Shown here: in pieces, positions 19,516 through 29,659 of the stretch | How the letters are laid out: each line of letters opens with the position of its first letter | Numbering within the stretch: position 1 is the first letter of the stretch | From: Desulfobacteraceae bacterium 4572_35.1 | GTDB lineage: Bacteria > Desulfobacterota > Desulfuromonadia > Desulfuromonadales > Desulfuromonadaceae | NCBI GenBank assembly: GCA_002084705.1 | Contig: NBLX01000001.1 | Location: 1 to 47,063, forward strand | Reading direction: 5' to 3' | Length of the DNA stretch: 47,063 bases | Program-made: the position numbers and the translations under genes | Notes under the pieces: model-generated | What the model saw: only the letters and a program-made list of their open reading frames with translations | Told to the model about the DNA's origin: nothing | Databases searched by the model: none

Positions 19516-20541
19516 ATGCTTATGCTTATCGTTATGGAACATAGTGCTACTGATTATGAGGTGGAACAGGTCAAGACAGCTGTTCACACCATGGGACTTG
19601 AGGCTGAGCCGATTCCTGGCAGTGAGCGCACAGCCATCGGAGTGCTCGGTAATCAGGGCTATGTGGAAGATGCAACTATCCGCAATTTGCCTGGGGTAAG
19701 AGAAGTGATCCATGTGAGCAAGCCCTACAAGCTGGTCTCGCGTGATTTTCATCCACAACCGACTTTGGTACAGGTGGGATCGGTTACGGTGGGTGATGAT
19801 GCCGAACCGGTGGTGATGGCGGGGCCGTGCTCGGTTGAGAGTGAAGAGCAGATGATGGCTAGTGCGCAGGCGGTAAAGGAGGCTGGAGCAGATATCTTAC
19901 GCGGTGGAGCCTTCAAACCCCGTACTGGACCGCACACATTTCAGGGCTTGGGGGTAGATGGATTAAAGCTGTTGCGTCAGGCTGGCGATGAATATGATAT
20001 GCCCGTGGTAACTGAGGTTATGCGCATTGGTCAATTGGATGATGTTTGCTGTTATGCCGACGTGTTACAGATTGGCGCGCGCAACATGCAGAACTTTGAT
20101 CTGCTCAAAGAGGTGGGCAAGCTTGATTACCCCGTGCTGCTCAAGCGTGGCATGAGTGCCACCATCGAAGAGTTTTTAGCTGCCGCTGAATATATCCTTG
20201 CCGAGGGGAACTCCCGCCTGATTCTGTGTGAGCGGGGGATCCGAACCTTTGAACGGGCTACCCGCAATACTCTCGATCTTTCTGTGGTGCCGTTGATTCG
20301 TCAACTGAGCCACCTGCCGATTATTGTCGATCCTAGTCATGCTACGGGTGTGCGCTCGCTGGTGCCTATTATGGCAAAAGCAGCTCTGGTTGCTGGTGCT
20401 CATGGTTTGATGATTGAAGTTCATCACGCTCCAGAGCAGGCTTTATGTGATGGTGCACAAAGTCTTGATGGCGCAGAATTTAATCAGTTGATGGGTGAAC
20501 TGAATGGTTTGCAGAACTATCTGGTTTCTAAAAAGGACTAA
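19516..20541 (+). CDS. aroF: 3-deoxy-7-phosphoheptulonate synthase with N-terminal ferredoxin-like domain
   Basis: VMAGPCSVESEEQM, LRGGAFKPRTGPHTFQGLG, GARNMQNFDLLKEVG, IVDPSHATG; N-terminal VMEHSAT...EVIHVSKPYKLVSR. Confidence 0.95.
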   Translation: MLMLIVMEHSATDYEVEQVKTAVHTMGLEAEPIPGSERTAIGVLGNQGYVEDATIRNLPGVREVIHVSKPYKLVSRDFHPQPTLVQVGSVTVGDDAEPVVMAGPCSVESEEQMMASAQAVKEAGADILRGGAFKPRTGPHTFQGLGVDGLKLLRQAGDEYDMPVVTEVMRIGQLDDVCCYADVLQIGARNMQNFDLLKEVGKLDYPVLLKRGMSATIEEFLAAAEYILAEGNSRLILCERGIRTFERATRNTLDLSVVPLIRQLSHLPIIVDPSHATGVRSLVPIMAKAALVAGAHGLMIEVHHAPEQALCDGAQSLDGAEFNQLMGELNGLQNYLVSKKD

Positions 20542-20547
20542 CGCAAA

Positions 20548-21891
20548 ATGACCATGAATAGTGTGATGGCTAGCATAAACAGCTTTGTCTGGGGGCCGGT
20601 GATGCTGGCTTTTTTGGTGGGAACCGGAATCCTGCTCACTCTGCGTCTTAGTGGAGTACAGTTGCGTCAGCTGCCGCATGCGCTGAAACTGGTGTTTAGC
20701 CCCGGAGACGATGGCGCGGGCGATATCACTCCATTTCAAGCGTTGACCACGGCATTGGCGGCAACAATTGGTACTGGTAATATAGCTGGTGTAGCTACCG
20801 CCATATATTTAGGTGGGCCCGGAGCTGTGTTTTGGATGTGGGTGTGTGCACTGTTTGGTATGGCTACCAAATATGCGGAGGCGGTGCTGGCAGTTCACTA
20901 TCGCCAGTTGTTGCCCGATGGCACCATGCAAGGTGGTCCTATGCGCTATCTGGCGCAGGGCTTGGGGCAAAAATGGCTGGGGGTGTTGTTTGCAGTCATG
21001 GGCAGTATTGCCGCCTTTGGTATCGGCAGCATGGTGCAATCTAATTCCGTTGCGGTTGCCCTGGAGTCGACGCTGGCGGTGCCATCGTTATATACCGGAG
21101 TGGTGTTGGGCATTCTGGCGGCGGTGGTGATTATTGGGGGGATCAAGCGTATTGGTCATGTGACGGCAAAACTGGTGCCTATCATGGCGGTGCTTTATGT
21201 TGTGGCAGCCGGCACAATCCTAGTGTTGAACTGGGAGATGATCCCAGCAGCATTTGCCCTGATCTTTGAGCATGCTTTCAATCCAACTGCGTCAAGCGGA
21301 GGTTTTGTCGGTGCCTCTGTGGCTATGGCGGTACGTTTTGGTGTGGCGCGCGGGGTGTTTTCCAACGAGGCTGGACTGGGCAGTGCTCCTATTGCTCACG
21401 CTGCGGCAAAAACATCCAGCCCTGTACGCCAGGGGCTGATAGCGATGACCGGGGTGTTTTTCGATACCCTGATTGTCTGCACCATGACGGCGCTGGTAAT
21501 TTTGACTTCTGGACTATGGGATTCTGGTGCTAGTTCCAGCGCGTTGACGGCGGCAGCATTTCAGGCTGCGTTACCTCAAAGCGGTGGTCTTATCGTCGCT
21601 CTGTCGCTGGCGGTGTTTGCCTATTCCACTATTATTGGTTGGGCCTATTATGGTGAACAGTGTATCGAATATGTTTTTGGTCTGCGTGCCCGTACTCCAT
21701 ACCGTTATCTGTTTTGTCTGCTAATTGTTGTTGGTGCAGTTCAAAAGGTTGCCTTTGTGTGGGATTTTTCCGATACAATGAATGGTGCCATGGCGATTCC
21801 CAATCTGATCGGTCTTGTCGGTTTGTCAGGAGTTGTGGTTAAGCTGACACGAGATTATTTTGCAACTAACTCGTCCATAAAGCGACCATAA
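20548..21891 (+). CDS. Sodium:alanine/glycine symporter (AGCS family)
   Basis: PFQALTTALAATIGTGNIAGVATAI, GGPGAVFWMWVCALFGMATKYAE, GVFSNEAGLGSAPIAHAAA. Confidence 0.93.
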   Translation: MTMNSVMASINSFVWGPVMLAFLVGTGILLTLRLSGVQLRQLPHALKLVFSPGDDGAGDITPFQALTTALAATIGTGNIAGVATAIYLGGPGAVFWMWVCALFGMATKYAEAVLAVHYRQLLPDGTMQGGPMRYLAQGLGQKWLGVLFAVMGSIAAFGIGSMVQSNSVAVALESTLAVPSLYTGVVLGILAAVVIIGGIKRIGHVTAKLVPIMAVLYVVAAGTILVLNWEMIPAAFALIFEHAFNPTASSGGFVGASVAMAVRFGVARGVFSNEAGLGSAPIAHAAAKTSSPVRQGLIAMTGVFFDTLIVCTMTALVILTSGLWDSGASSSALTAAAFQAALPQSGGLIVALSLAVFAYSTIIGWAYYGEQCIEYVFGLRARTPYRYLFCLLIVVGAVQKVAFVWDFSDTMNGAMAIPNLIGLVGLSGVVVKLTRDYFATNSSIKRP

Positions 21892-21903
21892 AGGCGGTTA
21901 AAG

Positions 21904-24189
21904 GTGGCTGAAGCGGGGGATAAAACATTGCCGGAGTGCGTGGCTGTAGTGTTGTTGGCACCATTGCCGCGCCCTCTTACTTATCTGGTTCCCGCACAGC
22001 TGCGTGGGCAGCTTGTTCTTGGTCATCGCGTCCGTGTACCCCTTGGCAGTCGCAGCGCTGTCGGTATAGTAATTGAGCAGCTTGATAGCACCGCCATCGC
22101 CGCCATCGTCAATGCTGGTGCCAAGCTTAAAGCGGTCGCCGAATTACTGGATAAAGATCCCGTTGTCGATAATGACTTGCTGACATTTGTCCGCCGTGCC
22201 AGTACCTATTACCTCTTCCCCTTTGGATTAGCACTAAAAACTGCTTTGCCGGCTGGTCTGGCCTCCATCACCGCTGCACCCAAGGTTAAACAAACTACCG
22301 TTTACACTCGTGCTGAAGGGACAATATCGCTGCGCGGTACACGTCAGAAAGAGGTGCTCGCCTACATCGAACAGGCTGAAAAACAGGGTGAAAAACAGGG
22401 TGGTGTTGAGCTGGCTGAGCTGTGCCAACAATTTCCCTCCCCCTACAGTGTACTGAGCCGCTTGGAAGAGCTCGGCTTGATCAAGTCATGCCAGCGCGAA
22501 AAACAGCGCGATCCATTTCTCGGTATTGTCGTTACCGCAGATAGCGAGCTACAACTCAATGAGGAACAGGACGCTGCCTTAAATTCAATATGTTCAGCCA
22601 CTACCCAAGATAAATTCAGCCCTTTTTTACTCCATGGAGTAACCGGTAGTGGAAAAACAGAAATTTATCTTCAGGCAATAAAGGCGGTAGTTGCTGCCAA
22701 CCGTCAGGCTTTGGTGCTGGTGCCGGAGATCGCTTTGACGCCGCAGTTGGTGGGTCGCTTTCGGGCGCGTTTTGAAGGGCAGCAGATACGCATTGGCGTG
22801 CTCCATTCCGGGTTGAGCGTGGCAGAGCGCTACGATATGTGGCGCGCCATAATGCGTGATGAGATCCATATCGTTATTGGTGCACGTTCGGCGGTGTTCG
22901 CTCCCCTGGCGCATTTGGGGATAATTGTTGTCGACGAAGAGCACGACAGCAGTTATAAGCAGAGTGAGGGCTTTCGCTATCATGGTCGTGATCTGGCTCT
23001 GATGCGAGGACAGATGGCTCAGGTTCCGGTGGTTCTCGGTAGCGCCACCCCGGCGCTGGCCAGCTGGCAGCGAGCTCAGCAGGGATTGTTAACCCAGCTC
23101 TCTTTGCTCAACAGAGTTGGCGCGCGTACTCTGCCATCTGTCGAACTGGTGGATATGACCGGTGCTGAAGTTGAAACAGGGCTGTCGCAACAGTTACGTG
23201 ACGCCATAGCCGCCACCCTGGAGCGCCACGAACAGTGTCTGTTGTTGCTCAACCGACGAGGTTATGCGCCGTATCTGTTATGTGGTGATTGTGGTGCCAG
23301 CTACCGTTGCCCCAATTGTGAGATAACCCTGACCTGGCATCGTCAGGCTGGGCAACTGCGTTGTCATTACTGTGATTATACCCAACCTCCAAGTGAGGTA
23401 TGCCCCCGATGTGGCGGTGTTGCCATGGAGCCTGAGGGGATGGGTACTGAGCGTTTGGCGGCGGAGTTGCAACAGATGTTTCCTGCGGCGCGAATTGCGC
23501 GCATGGATCGTGATGCAACCAGCGCCAAGGGGAGCCAACAGAATATTTTTAACCGCATGGAAAACCGTGAGATCGATATCCTTGTTGGCACCCAGATGGT
23601 CGCCAAAGGGCACGATTTTGCCGGAGTTACCTTGGTCGGGGTAGTCGATGCCGATGCGGCGCTTAATTTCCCCGATTTTCGTTCTGCCGAGCGTAGCTTT
23701 GCGCTGTTAGCACAGGTTGCCGGACGTGCCGGACGGGGTGAAGTGGAGGGTCGGGTGCTGGTGCAGACCTATGCTTCCGATAACCCAGTGCTGGAGTGTG
23801 CTATGGAGCACGATTATATCCGCTTTGCCGAGCAAGAGTTGCCCCTGCGGCAACTGTTGTATTATCCCCCCTTCGGATATCTGGTAAATCTGTTGTTGTC
23901 CGGTCTTGACCAGCAGGCGGTGGAACATAGCGCCGAACTATTGGCTACAAATCTGCAGGGCGAGATTGGCAATGGCAAGGTTGGTAATGGCGATGCCGGT
24001 GTGGAAGTGCTGGGACCGGCTCCGTGTCCGCTCTTTCGCTTGCGCAATCGTTATCGAATGCAGATCTTGCTCAAGGCGCAGACGCGACCGCCTCTGCGTC
24101 AACTTCTTGCGCAAATGGCGCAGTGGCAAAAACTTATTGATAAAAATGTTGCCCTGGTCGTTGATGTTGACCCCGTCGATATGATGTAA
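21904..24189 (+). CDS. priA: Primosomal protein N' (replication restart helicase PriA)
   Basis: LLHGVTGSGKTEIYLQAI, VVDEEHDSSYKQ, LLNRRGYAPYLLCGDCG, zinc-binding cysteines, AGRAGRG. Confidence 0.96.
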   Translation: MAEAGDKTLPECVAVVLLAPLPRPLTYLVPAQLRGQLVLGHRVRVPLGSRSAVGIVIEQLDSTAIAAIVNAGAKLKAVAELLDKDPVVDNDLLTFVRRASTYYLFPFGLALKTALPAGLASITAAPKVKQTTVYTRAEGTISLRGTRQKEVLAYIEQAEKQGEKQGGVELAELCQQFPSPYSVLSRLEELGLIKSCQREKQRDPFLGIVVTADSELQLNEEQDAALNSICSATTQDKFSPFLLHGVTGSGKTEIYLQAIKAVVAANRQALVLVPEIALTPQLVGRFRARFEGQQIRIGVLHSGLSVAERYDMWRAIMRDEIHIVIGARSAVFAPLAHLGIIVVDEEHDSSYKQSEGFRYHGRDLALMRGQMAQVPVVLGSATPALASWQRAQQGLLTQLSLLNRVGARTLPSVELVDMTGAEVETGLSQQLRDAIAATLERHEQCLLLLNRRGYAPYLLCGDCGASYRCPNCEITLTWHRQAGQLRCHYCDYTQPPSEVCPRCGGVAMEPEGMGTERLAAELQQMFPAARIARMDRDATSAKGSQQNIFNRMENREIDILVGTQMVAKGHDFAGVTLVGVVDADAALNFPDFRSAERSFALLAQVAGRAGRGEVEGRVLVQTYASDNPVLECAMEHDYIRFAEQELPLRQLLYYPPFGYLVNLLLSGLDQQAVEHSAELLATNLQGEIGNGKVGNGDAGVEVLGPAPCPLFRLRNRYRMQILLKAQTRPPLRQLLAQMAQWQKLIDKNVALVVDVDPVDMM

Positions 24190-24232
24190 TGCTGGCATCG
24201 CGAAAAATTGAAGATCTTTCAAGGAGTTTTTG

Positions 24233-24373
24233 ATGACGAAATTGATGAGATATGGCGAGTCGATCTCTTTGTGCGGATTTACTTTTGGTTGTCAGAGTGC
24301 CTGTTTTGCCGCTATGAAAAAAGCGGGGGATGGGGCAAATAGTTCTATGTCTGATTTGAAAGCGCAGCAATAA
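24233..24373 (+). CDS. Small ORF (46 aa) of unknown function between priA and mltA
   Basis: Strong SD 'aaggag' followed by ATG at 24233: MTKLMRYGESISLCGFTFGCQSACFAAMKKAGDGANSSMSDLKAQQ*. Below the size limit of the supplied track. Confidence 0.45.
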   Translation: MTKLMRYGESISLCGFTFGCQSACFAAMKKAGDGANSSMSDLKAQQ

Positions 24374-24382
24374 TTGGTTGGC

Positions 24383-25558
24383 ATGGTGGCTAGCTCGGAA
24401 GGGGTAGGACGCGCTGAACAGTTTTTTATTATCTGGCGCGTGCTCAGTATTTTGTTGTTGCTTACGGTGTTAATCAGTTGTGCGCCATCACCACCAGCTC
24501 CTGAAACACCGACTTTGCCGTTGAAATTGGTCAGTTGGGATGATCTGCCCGGTTGGACACAGGATAACCATGTTGCGGCTCTGCGGGCTTTCCGTGCCAG
24601 TTGCCGCAGTTTGAAAAAACGTCCTGATTGGCGCGATAGCTGCGAGGTGGCGCAGCTAGAGGTAGATGAAAAAGGAGCTCGGGCTTTTTTCCAACACCAC
24701 TTTCGTCCGTGGCAACTGGTTAATGAGGATGGCAGTAGCGATGGATTGATTACAGGTTACTATGTCCCTGATCTGGCTGGCAGTCGTAACTCCAGCACTA
24801 TCTTCCCCTACCCAATATACAAAAAACCGGACGATCTCCTCTCTATAGATTTGACCTCGGTTTATCCTGAATTGCGTGGATATCGTTTGCGTGGTCGTTT
24901 AGTCGGGCAGCGGGTTGTCCCTTATTTCAGCCGCGAACAGATTGATAGTTATGAGCAACCTCTCCATGGTCAAGAGTTGTTCTGGGTTGGTGATCCGGTT
25001 AAATTGTTCTTCCTGCAGATTCAGGGTTCCGGTCGTATAAATCTTGAAGATGGTACGCAGGTGATGGTGAGTTATGCCGAGCAGAATGGGCATCCATATC
25101 GTTCTATAGGTAAGCTGCTGTTGGAGCGGGGTGCAATGACACGTGATCAGATGTCGATGCAGAAGATCGCTGCCTGGGGGCGGAACAATCCGCGTAAGGT
25201 GCAGCGTTTGCTCAACGAAAACCCCAGTTATGTGTTTTTTCGGCCTTTGGACGCAGGGGTTACAACGCCACCCGGAGCGATGGGGATCCCCTTGACTCCG
25301 CAGCGCAGCATCGCCGTTGATCCCCGTTTTATCCCCCTCGGTGCTCCAGTGTTTTTGTCGACCACCTTTCCCGGTAATGAAAAACCTTTGCAACGCCTGA
25401 TGGTAGCTCAAGATACAGGAGGAGCCATCAAAGGGAGGGTGCGTGCAGATTTTTTCTGGGGTGTTGGGGATGAAGCAGGCAGTTACGCGGGTAAGATGAA
25501 ACAGTCAGGCAGGATGTGGGTGTTGTTGCCAAAGGGGATAAATATGCCCCGAAAATAA
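24383..25558 (+). CDS. mltA: MltA-type membrane-bound lytic murein transglycosylase (lipoprotein)
   Basis: Lipobox LLTVLISC; GLITGYYVPDL, DPVKLFFLQIQGSGRI, VAQDTGGAIKGRVRADFFWG. Confidence 0.93.
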   Translation: MVASSEGVGRAEQFFIIWRVLSILLLLTVLISCAPSPPAPETPTLPLKLVSWDDLPGWTQDNHVAALRAFRASCRSLKKRPDWRDSCEVAQLEVDEKGARAFFQHHFRPWQLVNEDGSSDGLITGYYVPDLAGSRNSSTIFPYPIYKKPDDLLSIDLTSVYPELRGYRLRGRLVGQRVVPYFSREQIDSYEQPLHGQELFWVGDPVKLFFLQIQGSGRINLEDGTQVMVSYAEQNGHPYRSIGKLLLERGAMTRDQMSMQKIAAWGRNNPRKVQRLLNENPSYVFFRPLDAGVTTPPGAMGIPLTPQRSIAVDPRFIPLGAPVFLSTTFPGNEKPLQRLMVAQDTGGAIKGRVRADFFWGVGDEAGSYAGKMKQSGRMWVLLPKGINMPRK

Positions 25559-25572
25559 AATATTTCCGGGGC
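25546..25572. terminator. Hairpin overlapping the mltA stop codon, followed by a T-rich tract
   Basis: GCCCCGAAAATA-aaa-TATTTCCGGGGC, then 'aattgtatttttt'. Confidence 0.7.
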
Positions 25573-25607
25573 AATTGTATTTTTTGCTATCTGTTGTGTT
25601 GAAAAAG

Positions 25608-26768
25608 TTAAAATTCAATCGCCAACTGAGCTGTCACGATATCGCTTTTATCGTCGTTCTCGAATTTCTCGTGCAGATATTCTAAAGAGACAGTGGTGTA
25701 ATCAATTACAGCAACACTGGCTGCGGCAACGTAGCGACTCTCGGCTATAAAATCCCCTGCATCATCTGAACCCTGATAAGCGATGGCAACGGATGTTTCC
25801 CGCTCTGCAACATCAAAGGTGTAGCACACTTCGGTGTTCCATGCTGCTATGGCATCCCCTTTAATCTTGATACCGTTTAACAGATATTCAGGATCATCCA
25901 GAGCACCAATATATTCACCAATAAGTGTAAAGTTGGCGATGTCGATAACAATATGGGCGCCAAAGCCGTCTACGTAGTCATTTAATTCAAGGGTATCGTT
26001 GTTTAGAGCTGCCGCGTCTACTTCCTCTTCAAAATGGTCACCCCAACCATCCGAATCTATGAGGTTGTTGATGTAGTGTGCGCCGACATCAACGTTAAAG
26101 TTCTCTTGCTCCAGAGTGTAGCCAACCGTTGCCCCATAGTTATCTACATGGCTGTCTTGCCCCTCCTCATCAATGTCGCCATTGAAGAAATAGACAGCAC
26201 CATAAAAGCCCCCTTGCTTAAAGCCTATCTCCACGGCGCTTTCGTTTATTTCACCCAATTCAAGGGTCAATGGATCGGAGACCATGTTGGAGGTGAAATT
26301 ACCAAAAGGGAGGTAAAATTTACCGGCACGCAGGTAGGCGGGGAATCTCTCTTCACCATCGATAAGGATAAAACCTTCATCTACCTCAACTGATTCGTCG
26401 CTATCCTCTTCCCACAGCAGCACTACGTGACCGCTAACGTGTTTGGCGATTGCGACATCAACACCGAGTTCTACGGTTGCCAAGGTGATATCACTGGAGT
26501 CTTCATCGTTTAGTGTCGGCTCGTCGAAATTTGTTTTTCCGTAAACGCCTTCAACTTCAATTAAGCCATTGAAACTTATACGCTGTGCCAATGAACTTAG
26601 CGCGGGATTGGTTTTTGTTTCGTTGTTTGTTTGTCCTGCCAATTTTTCTTCTAGCTTGGTGATGCGAGCAAGCAGTTCGTCGTTGCTAAGTTCCTGTGCA
26701 AAGGCTGATGTAACCACAACGCTGATTAGGCTCAGGGTGATTGTCGCTACGATTAAACTTTTTCCCAT
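25608..26768 (-). CDS. LbtU-like outer membrane porin
   Basis: Signal peptide, coiled-coil segment (NDELLARITKLEEKL), FNGLIEVEGVYGKTNF, AYLRAGKFYLPFGNF.SNMVSDPLTLELGE, beta-rich C-terminus ending AIEF. Confidence 0.8.
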   Translation of the reverse strand: MGKSLIVATITLSLISVVVTSAFAQELSNDELLARITKLEEKLAGQTNNETKTNPALSSLAQRISFNGLIEVEGVYGKTNFDEPTLNDEDSSDITLATVELGVDVAIAKHVSGHVVLLWEEDSDESVEVDEGFILIDGEERFPAYLRAGKFYLPFGNFTSNMVSDPLTLELGEINESAVEIGFKQGGFYGAVYFFNGDIDEEGQDSHVDNYGATVGYTLEQENFNVDVGAHYINNLIDSDGWGDHFEEEVDAAALNNDTLELNDYVDGFGAHIVIDIANFTLIGEYIGALDDPEYLLNGIKIKGDAIAAWNTEVCYTFDVAERETSVAIAYQGSDDAGDFIAESRYVAAASVAVIDYTTVSLEYLHEKFENDDKSDIVTAQLAIEF

Positions 26769-26819
26769 TTTCCGTTCTCCTGTTAAATATTGTGAGTGAT
26801 TGTTTCTCATGTTGAGCTT

Positions 26820-26839
26820 GTGATCCCCACATCAAGGGG
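26820..26839. repeat. Copy of a dispersed repeat (GTGATCCCCACATCAAGGG core) overlapping the feoC 3' end
   Basis: The 19-nt core CCCTTGATGTGGGGATCAC recurs at 33336-33354; about 30 of 34 nt match over the wider alignment. Confidence 0.65.
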
Positions 26840-27056
26840 CACAGGTTTCATATATCTGCGTAGTTCCATGTTCACAATGGCAGCATCCTTTTGAGCATCC
26901 GCTTTGAGCCACATGTTTTATTATCACCCCCTTACGTGTTAACAGTTCCAGCATGGGGGTTATGGCATTGGTTTCCATTCTGAAATGGGTTGTTATTTCA
27001 TGAAGGGTCGCCATTTTTTTTTCGGCAAGGTATTTTTTTATCGCTATGGGGGTCAT
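26832..27056 (-). CDS. feoC: FeoC-like wHTH protein with Cys-rich C-terminus
   Basis: MTPIAIKKYLAEKKMATLHEITTHFRMETNAITPMLELLTRKGVI...CSKGCCHCEHG; directly downstream of feoB. Confidence 0.85.
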   Translation of the reverse strand: MTPIAIKKYLAEKKMATLHEITTHFRMETNAITPMLELLTRKGVIIKHVAQSGCSKGCCHCEHGTTQIYETCAP

Positions 27057-27082
27057 TTTAATATTCCTGTCTTTTGCTGAAT

Positions 27083-29404
27083 TTATATTTTTGCCTCTGC
27101 GGGCATCGCTACTCCCACATTTTTTTTGTTGCCGATAACCTTCATTATGGTCACGACTGTGGCAAAAATAGATAACATACCGATGATCCACATGATGGAG
27201 CTGGTGAAATGGGAACCAATAGTTGCCGTTTGATAAAAAACAACTGCGGCGAAGTAAGCAATAAAAGTGGTCCAAAAACCGGCAAAAAGGGTCCACTTTA
27301 AGTTGGTTTCTCTGTACACGGCGGCAATAGCGGCACTACAGGGAAAATAGAGCAGAATGAAAAGCAGGTAGGCAAAAGCTGCCGCTTTAGAGCCAAACAG
27401 TGAGACCATGGAACCAAAGGTGCTTTTGTTTACCCCTTGCTCTGCTGCGGCTGTTGCTGTGTCATTCACATCGCCAATGGAAAGACCCAAAGGATCGAGA
27501 AATGTTCCGGCCAGGTCGGATAAGTTGGCTGGAATAGTGGCAAACGATTCAGCAATTGCTCCACCAAAATTAAAGGGCTCTTCCCCGGTTTCTTTCGCTG
27601 CACCATTGTCCATGCCGCTGTACAGGGAGTTGAGGGTGCCAACAACAGCTTCCTTGGCAAAAATTCCGGTAAACACTCCAACCGTGGCAGGCCAGTTCTC
27701 TTCGCTGACACCAAGGGGACTCAGTATCGGTGTAATAGATTTACCGATGGACGAAAGTGTCGAATCCTCAGTGTCCTGATGTCCAAAAGTGCCATCGCTT
27801 CCAAGGGAATTCAAAAATGCCAGCACTACAATTACTGGTATCAAAACTTGACCAGCTTTAAACAGGAAGGTTTTTAATCGATCAAAGGTGCGCAGAAAAA
27901 CCGCTTTGATCGTTGGTCTATGGTAGGGGGGGAGTTCCATCACAAATGGAGTTATTTCACCCTTGAGAACAGTGCTTTTCAGTAGCAGACCGGTGATGAC
28001 CGCGAAGGCTATCCCTATAAGGTAAAGTAAAAAAACCAAATTTTGTCCACCGGAGGGGAAAAAGGCGGCGGCAAACAGTGCGTAAACCGGCAACCTGGCA
28101 CCACACGACATAAAAGGGTTCATCATTATTGTAAGGATACGATCACGTTCATTTTCCAGGGTTCTGGTTGCCATGATAGCGGGAACGTTACAGCCGAATC
28201 CAACCAGCATAGGGATGAACGATTTACCCGGCAATCCAACCATGCGCATGAACCGATCCATAACAAACGCGGCTCGTGCCATATAGCCAGAATCTTCCAA
28301 TAGCGAGAGGAAAAGGAACATGAAGCCGATGGGAGGAATAAAGGTTGCCATGGTTTGGATGCTGCCGCCAACGCCGTCGGCCAGCAGAGTTGTCAGCCAT
28401 TCCGGGGTATGCAACGATGAAAGAAGGGCTCCAAATCCATCGACAAAAATAGTGCCAGCTAAAATATCAAAAAAATCGATAAAGGCACCGCCCAAGTTGA
28501 TGGTGAACATAAACATCAAATACATAGCCATGAGAAAAACAGGAATTCCCCAGACCCGGCTGAGGACTACTCGATCAAGTTTTTCGGAAAACGGATCACT
28601 TACCTGGTTTGTTTTTTTGACACAGTTGCCGGTTATGGTGTTGATAAATTCATAGCGGGATGAAGCGATGAGAATATCAATATCTTCGTCCAGTTCATCT
28701 TCAATAGCTTTTTGTAGCAGTAACACCTTTTTTTGAGCTTCCTCACTCACCATGGCGGCGATTGATTCATCAGCTTCAAAGAGTTTAATGGTTAACCAGT
28801 CGCTGCTATATCCCCCGGTTTCGGCAACGTCTTGAATAAATGGTTGCATCTCAATAAATGCTGCCTGCAATTGTTTAGGGTAGTTAATGGATGCTGTCGA
28901 TGATTTTTTTTGTGGAGCAAGGCTGTTAATTGCATCTTTAAGTTGGGCTATCCCCTGTTTTTTATTGACAACCAGCGGTATGATTGGGCACCCGAGTTGT
29001 GCAGCCAGGGCTTCGACATCAATTTTAATTTGCCGATCCCTTGCGACATCCATCATGTTCAGGGCGATGATGATGGGCGCATTCATCTCCAGCAGGTGGG
29101 TAGTTAAGTAAAGATTTCTCTCAATATTAGCGGCGTCTACAATATTGATAATAAGGTCTGCTTCGCCGGAAAGAACATAATCTCGGGTAACAGCTTCATC
29201 AATTGAAGATGCCGATAATGAATATATCCCCGGAGTGTCAACTAGCTCAATGGCGCAGTTGTTGTGTTCATAACTGCCGGTTTTGCGGTCGACGGTTACC
29301 CCTGGCCAGTTACCAACGTGTTGTCGGGCTCCAGTTAATGCATTAAATAGCGTGGTTTTTCCACAATTTGGATTGCCCACCACGGCAACAGTAAAATGAT
29401 ACAT
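27083..29404 (-). CDS. feoB: Ferrous iron transport protein B
   Basis: VAVVGNPNCGKTTLFNALTGARQHVGNWPGVTVDRKTG, LVDTPGIYSL, ALNMMD, Gate/FeoB core GFGCNVPAIMATRTLE. Confidence 0.97.
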   Translation of the reverse strand: MYHFTVAVVGNPNCGKTTLFNALTGARQHVGNWPGVTVDRKTGSYEHNNCAIELVDTPGIYSLSASSIDEAVTRDYVLSGEADLIINIVDAANIERNLYLTTHLLEMNAPIIIALNMMDVARDRQIKIDVEALAAQLGCPIIPLVVNKKQGIAQLKDAINSLAPQKKSSTASINYPKQLQAAFIEMQPFIQDVAETGGYSSDWLTIKLFEADESIAAMVSEEAQKKVLLLQKAIEDELDEDIDILIASSRYEFINTITGNCVKKTNQVSDPFSEKLDRVVLSRVWGIPVFLMAMYLMFMFTINLGGAFIDFFDILAGTIFVDGFGALLSSLHTPEWLTTLLADGVGGSIQTMATFIPPIGFMFLFLSLLEDSGYMARAAFVMDRFMRMVGLPGKSFIPMLVGFGCNVPAIMATRTLENERDRILTIMMNPFMSCGARLPVYALFAAAFFPSGGQNLVFLLYLIGIAFAVITGLLLKSTVLKGEITPFVMELPPYHRPTIKAVFLRTFDRLKTFLFKAGQVLIPVIVVLAFLNSLGSDGTFGHQDTEDSTLSSIGKSITPILSPLGVSEENWPATVGVFTGIFAKEAVVGTLNSLYSGMDNGAAKETGEEPFNFGGAIAESFATIPANLSDLAGTFLDPLGLSIGDVNDTATAAAEQGVNKSTFGSMVSLFGSKAAAFAYLLFILLYFPCSAAIAAVYRETNLKWTLFAGFWTTFIAYFAAVVFYQTATIGSHFTSSIMWIIGMLSIFATVVTIMKVIGNKKNVGVAMPAEAKI

Positions 29405-29407
29405 CGG

Positions 29408-29656
29408 TTACACCCCCTCTACTAACAGCACCGCAGCTTCCTGCTTGCGCAGGCTTAAATTGTAGCCGCGAACCACTATTTCAACGGGGTCACCCATGGG
29501 GGCAAGGCGGTTAATGGTAAATTCTGTTCCTTTGGTAAGTCCCATGGCTAATAACTTCTTTCTATATGCTTTGCCGCTGTCCTTAAAGCCAACGACTTTA
29601 CCTTTATGACCTACAGTCATATTTGCCAATGATGTTTTTGCCGGTGAAATTGTCAT
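29408..29656 (-). CDS. feoA: FeoA-domain protein
   Basis: GHKGKVVGFKDSGKAYRKKLLAMGLTKGTEFTINRLAPMGDPVEIVVRGYNLSLRKQEA. Confidence 0.93.
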   Translation of the reverse strand: MTISPAKTSLANMTVGHKGKVVGFKDSGKAYRKKLLAMGLTKGTEFTINRLAPMGDPVEIVVRGYNLSLRKQEAAVLLVEGV

Positions 29657-29659
29657 TTT

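Noticed and set aside
22234-24370. Multiple ORFs overlapping priA on both strands
   Set aside because: The PriA reading frame is complete with all helicase motifs; the others lack domains and RBS.
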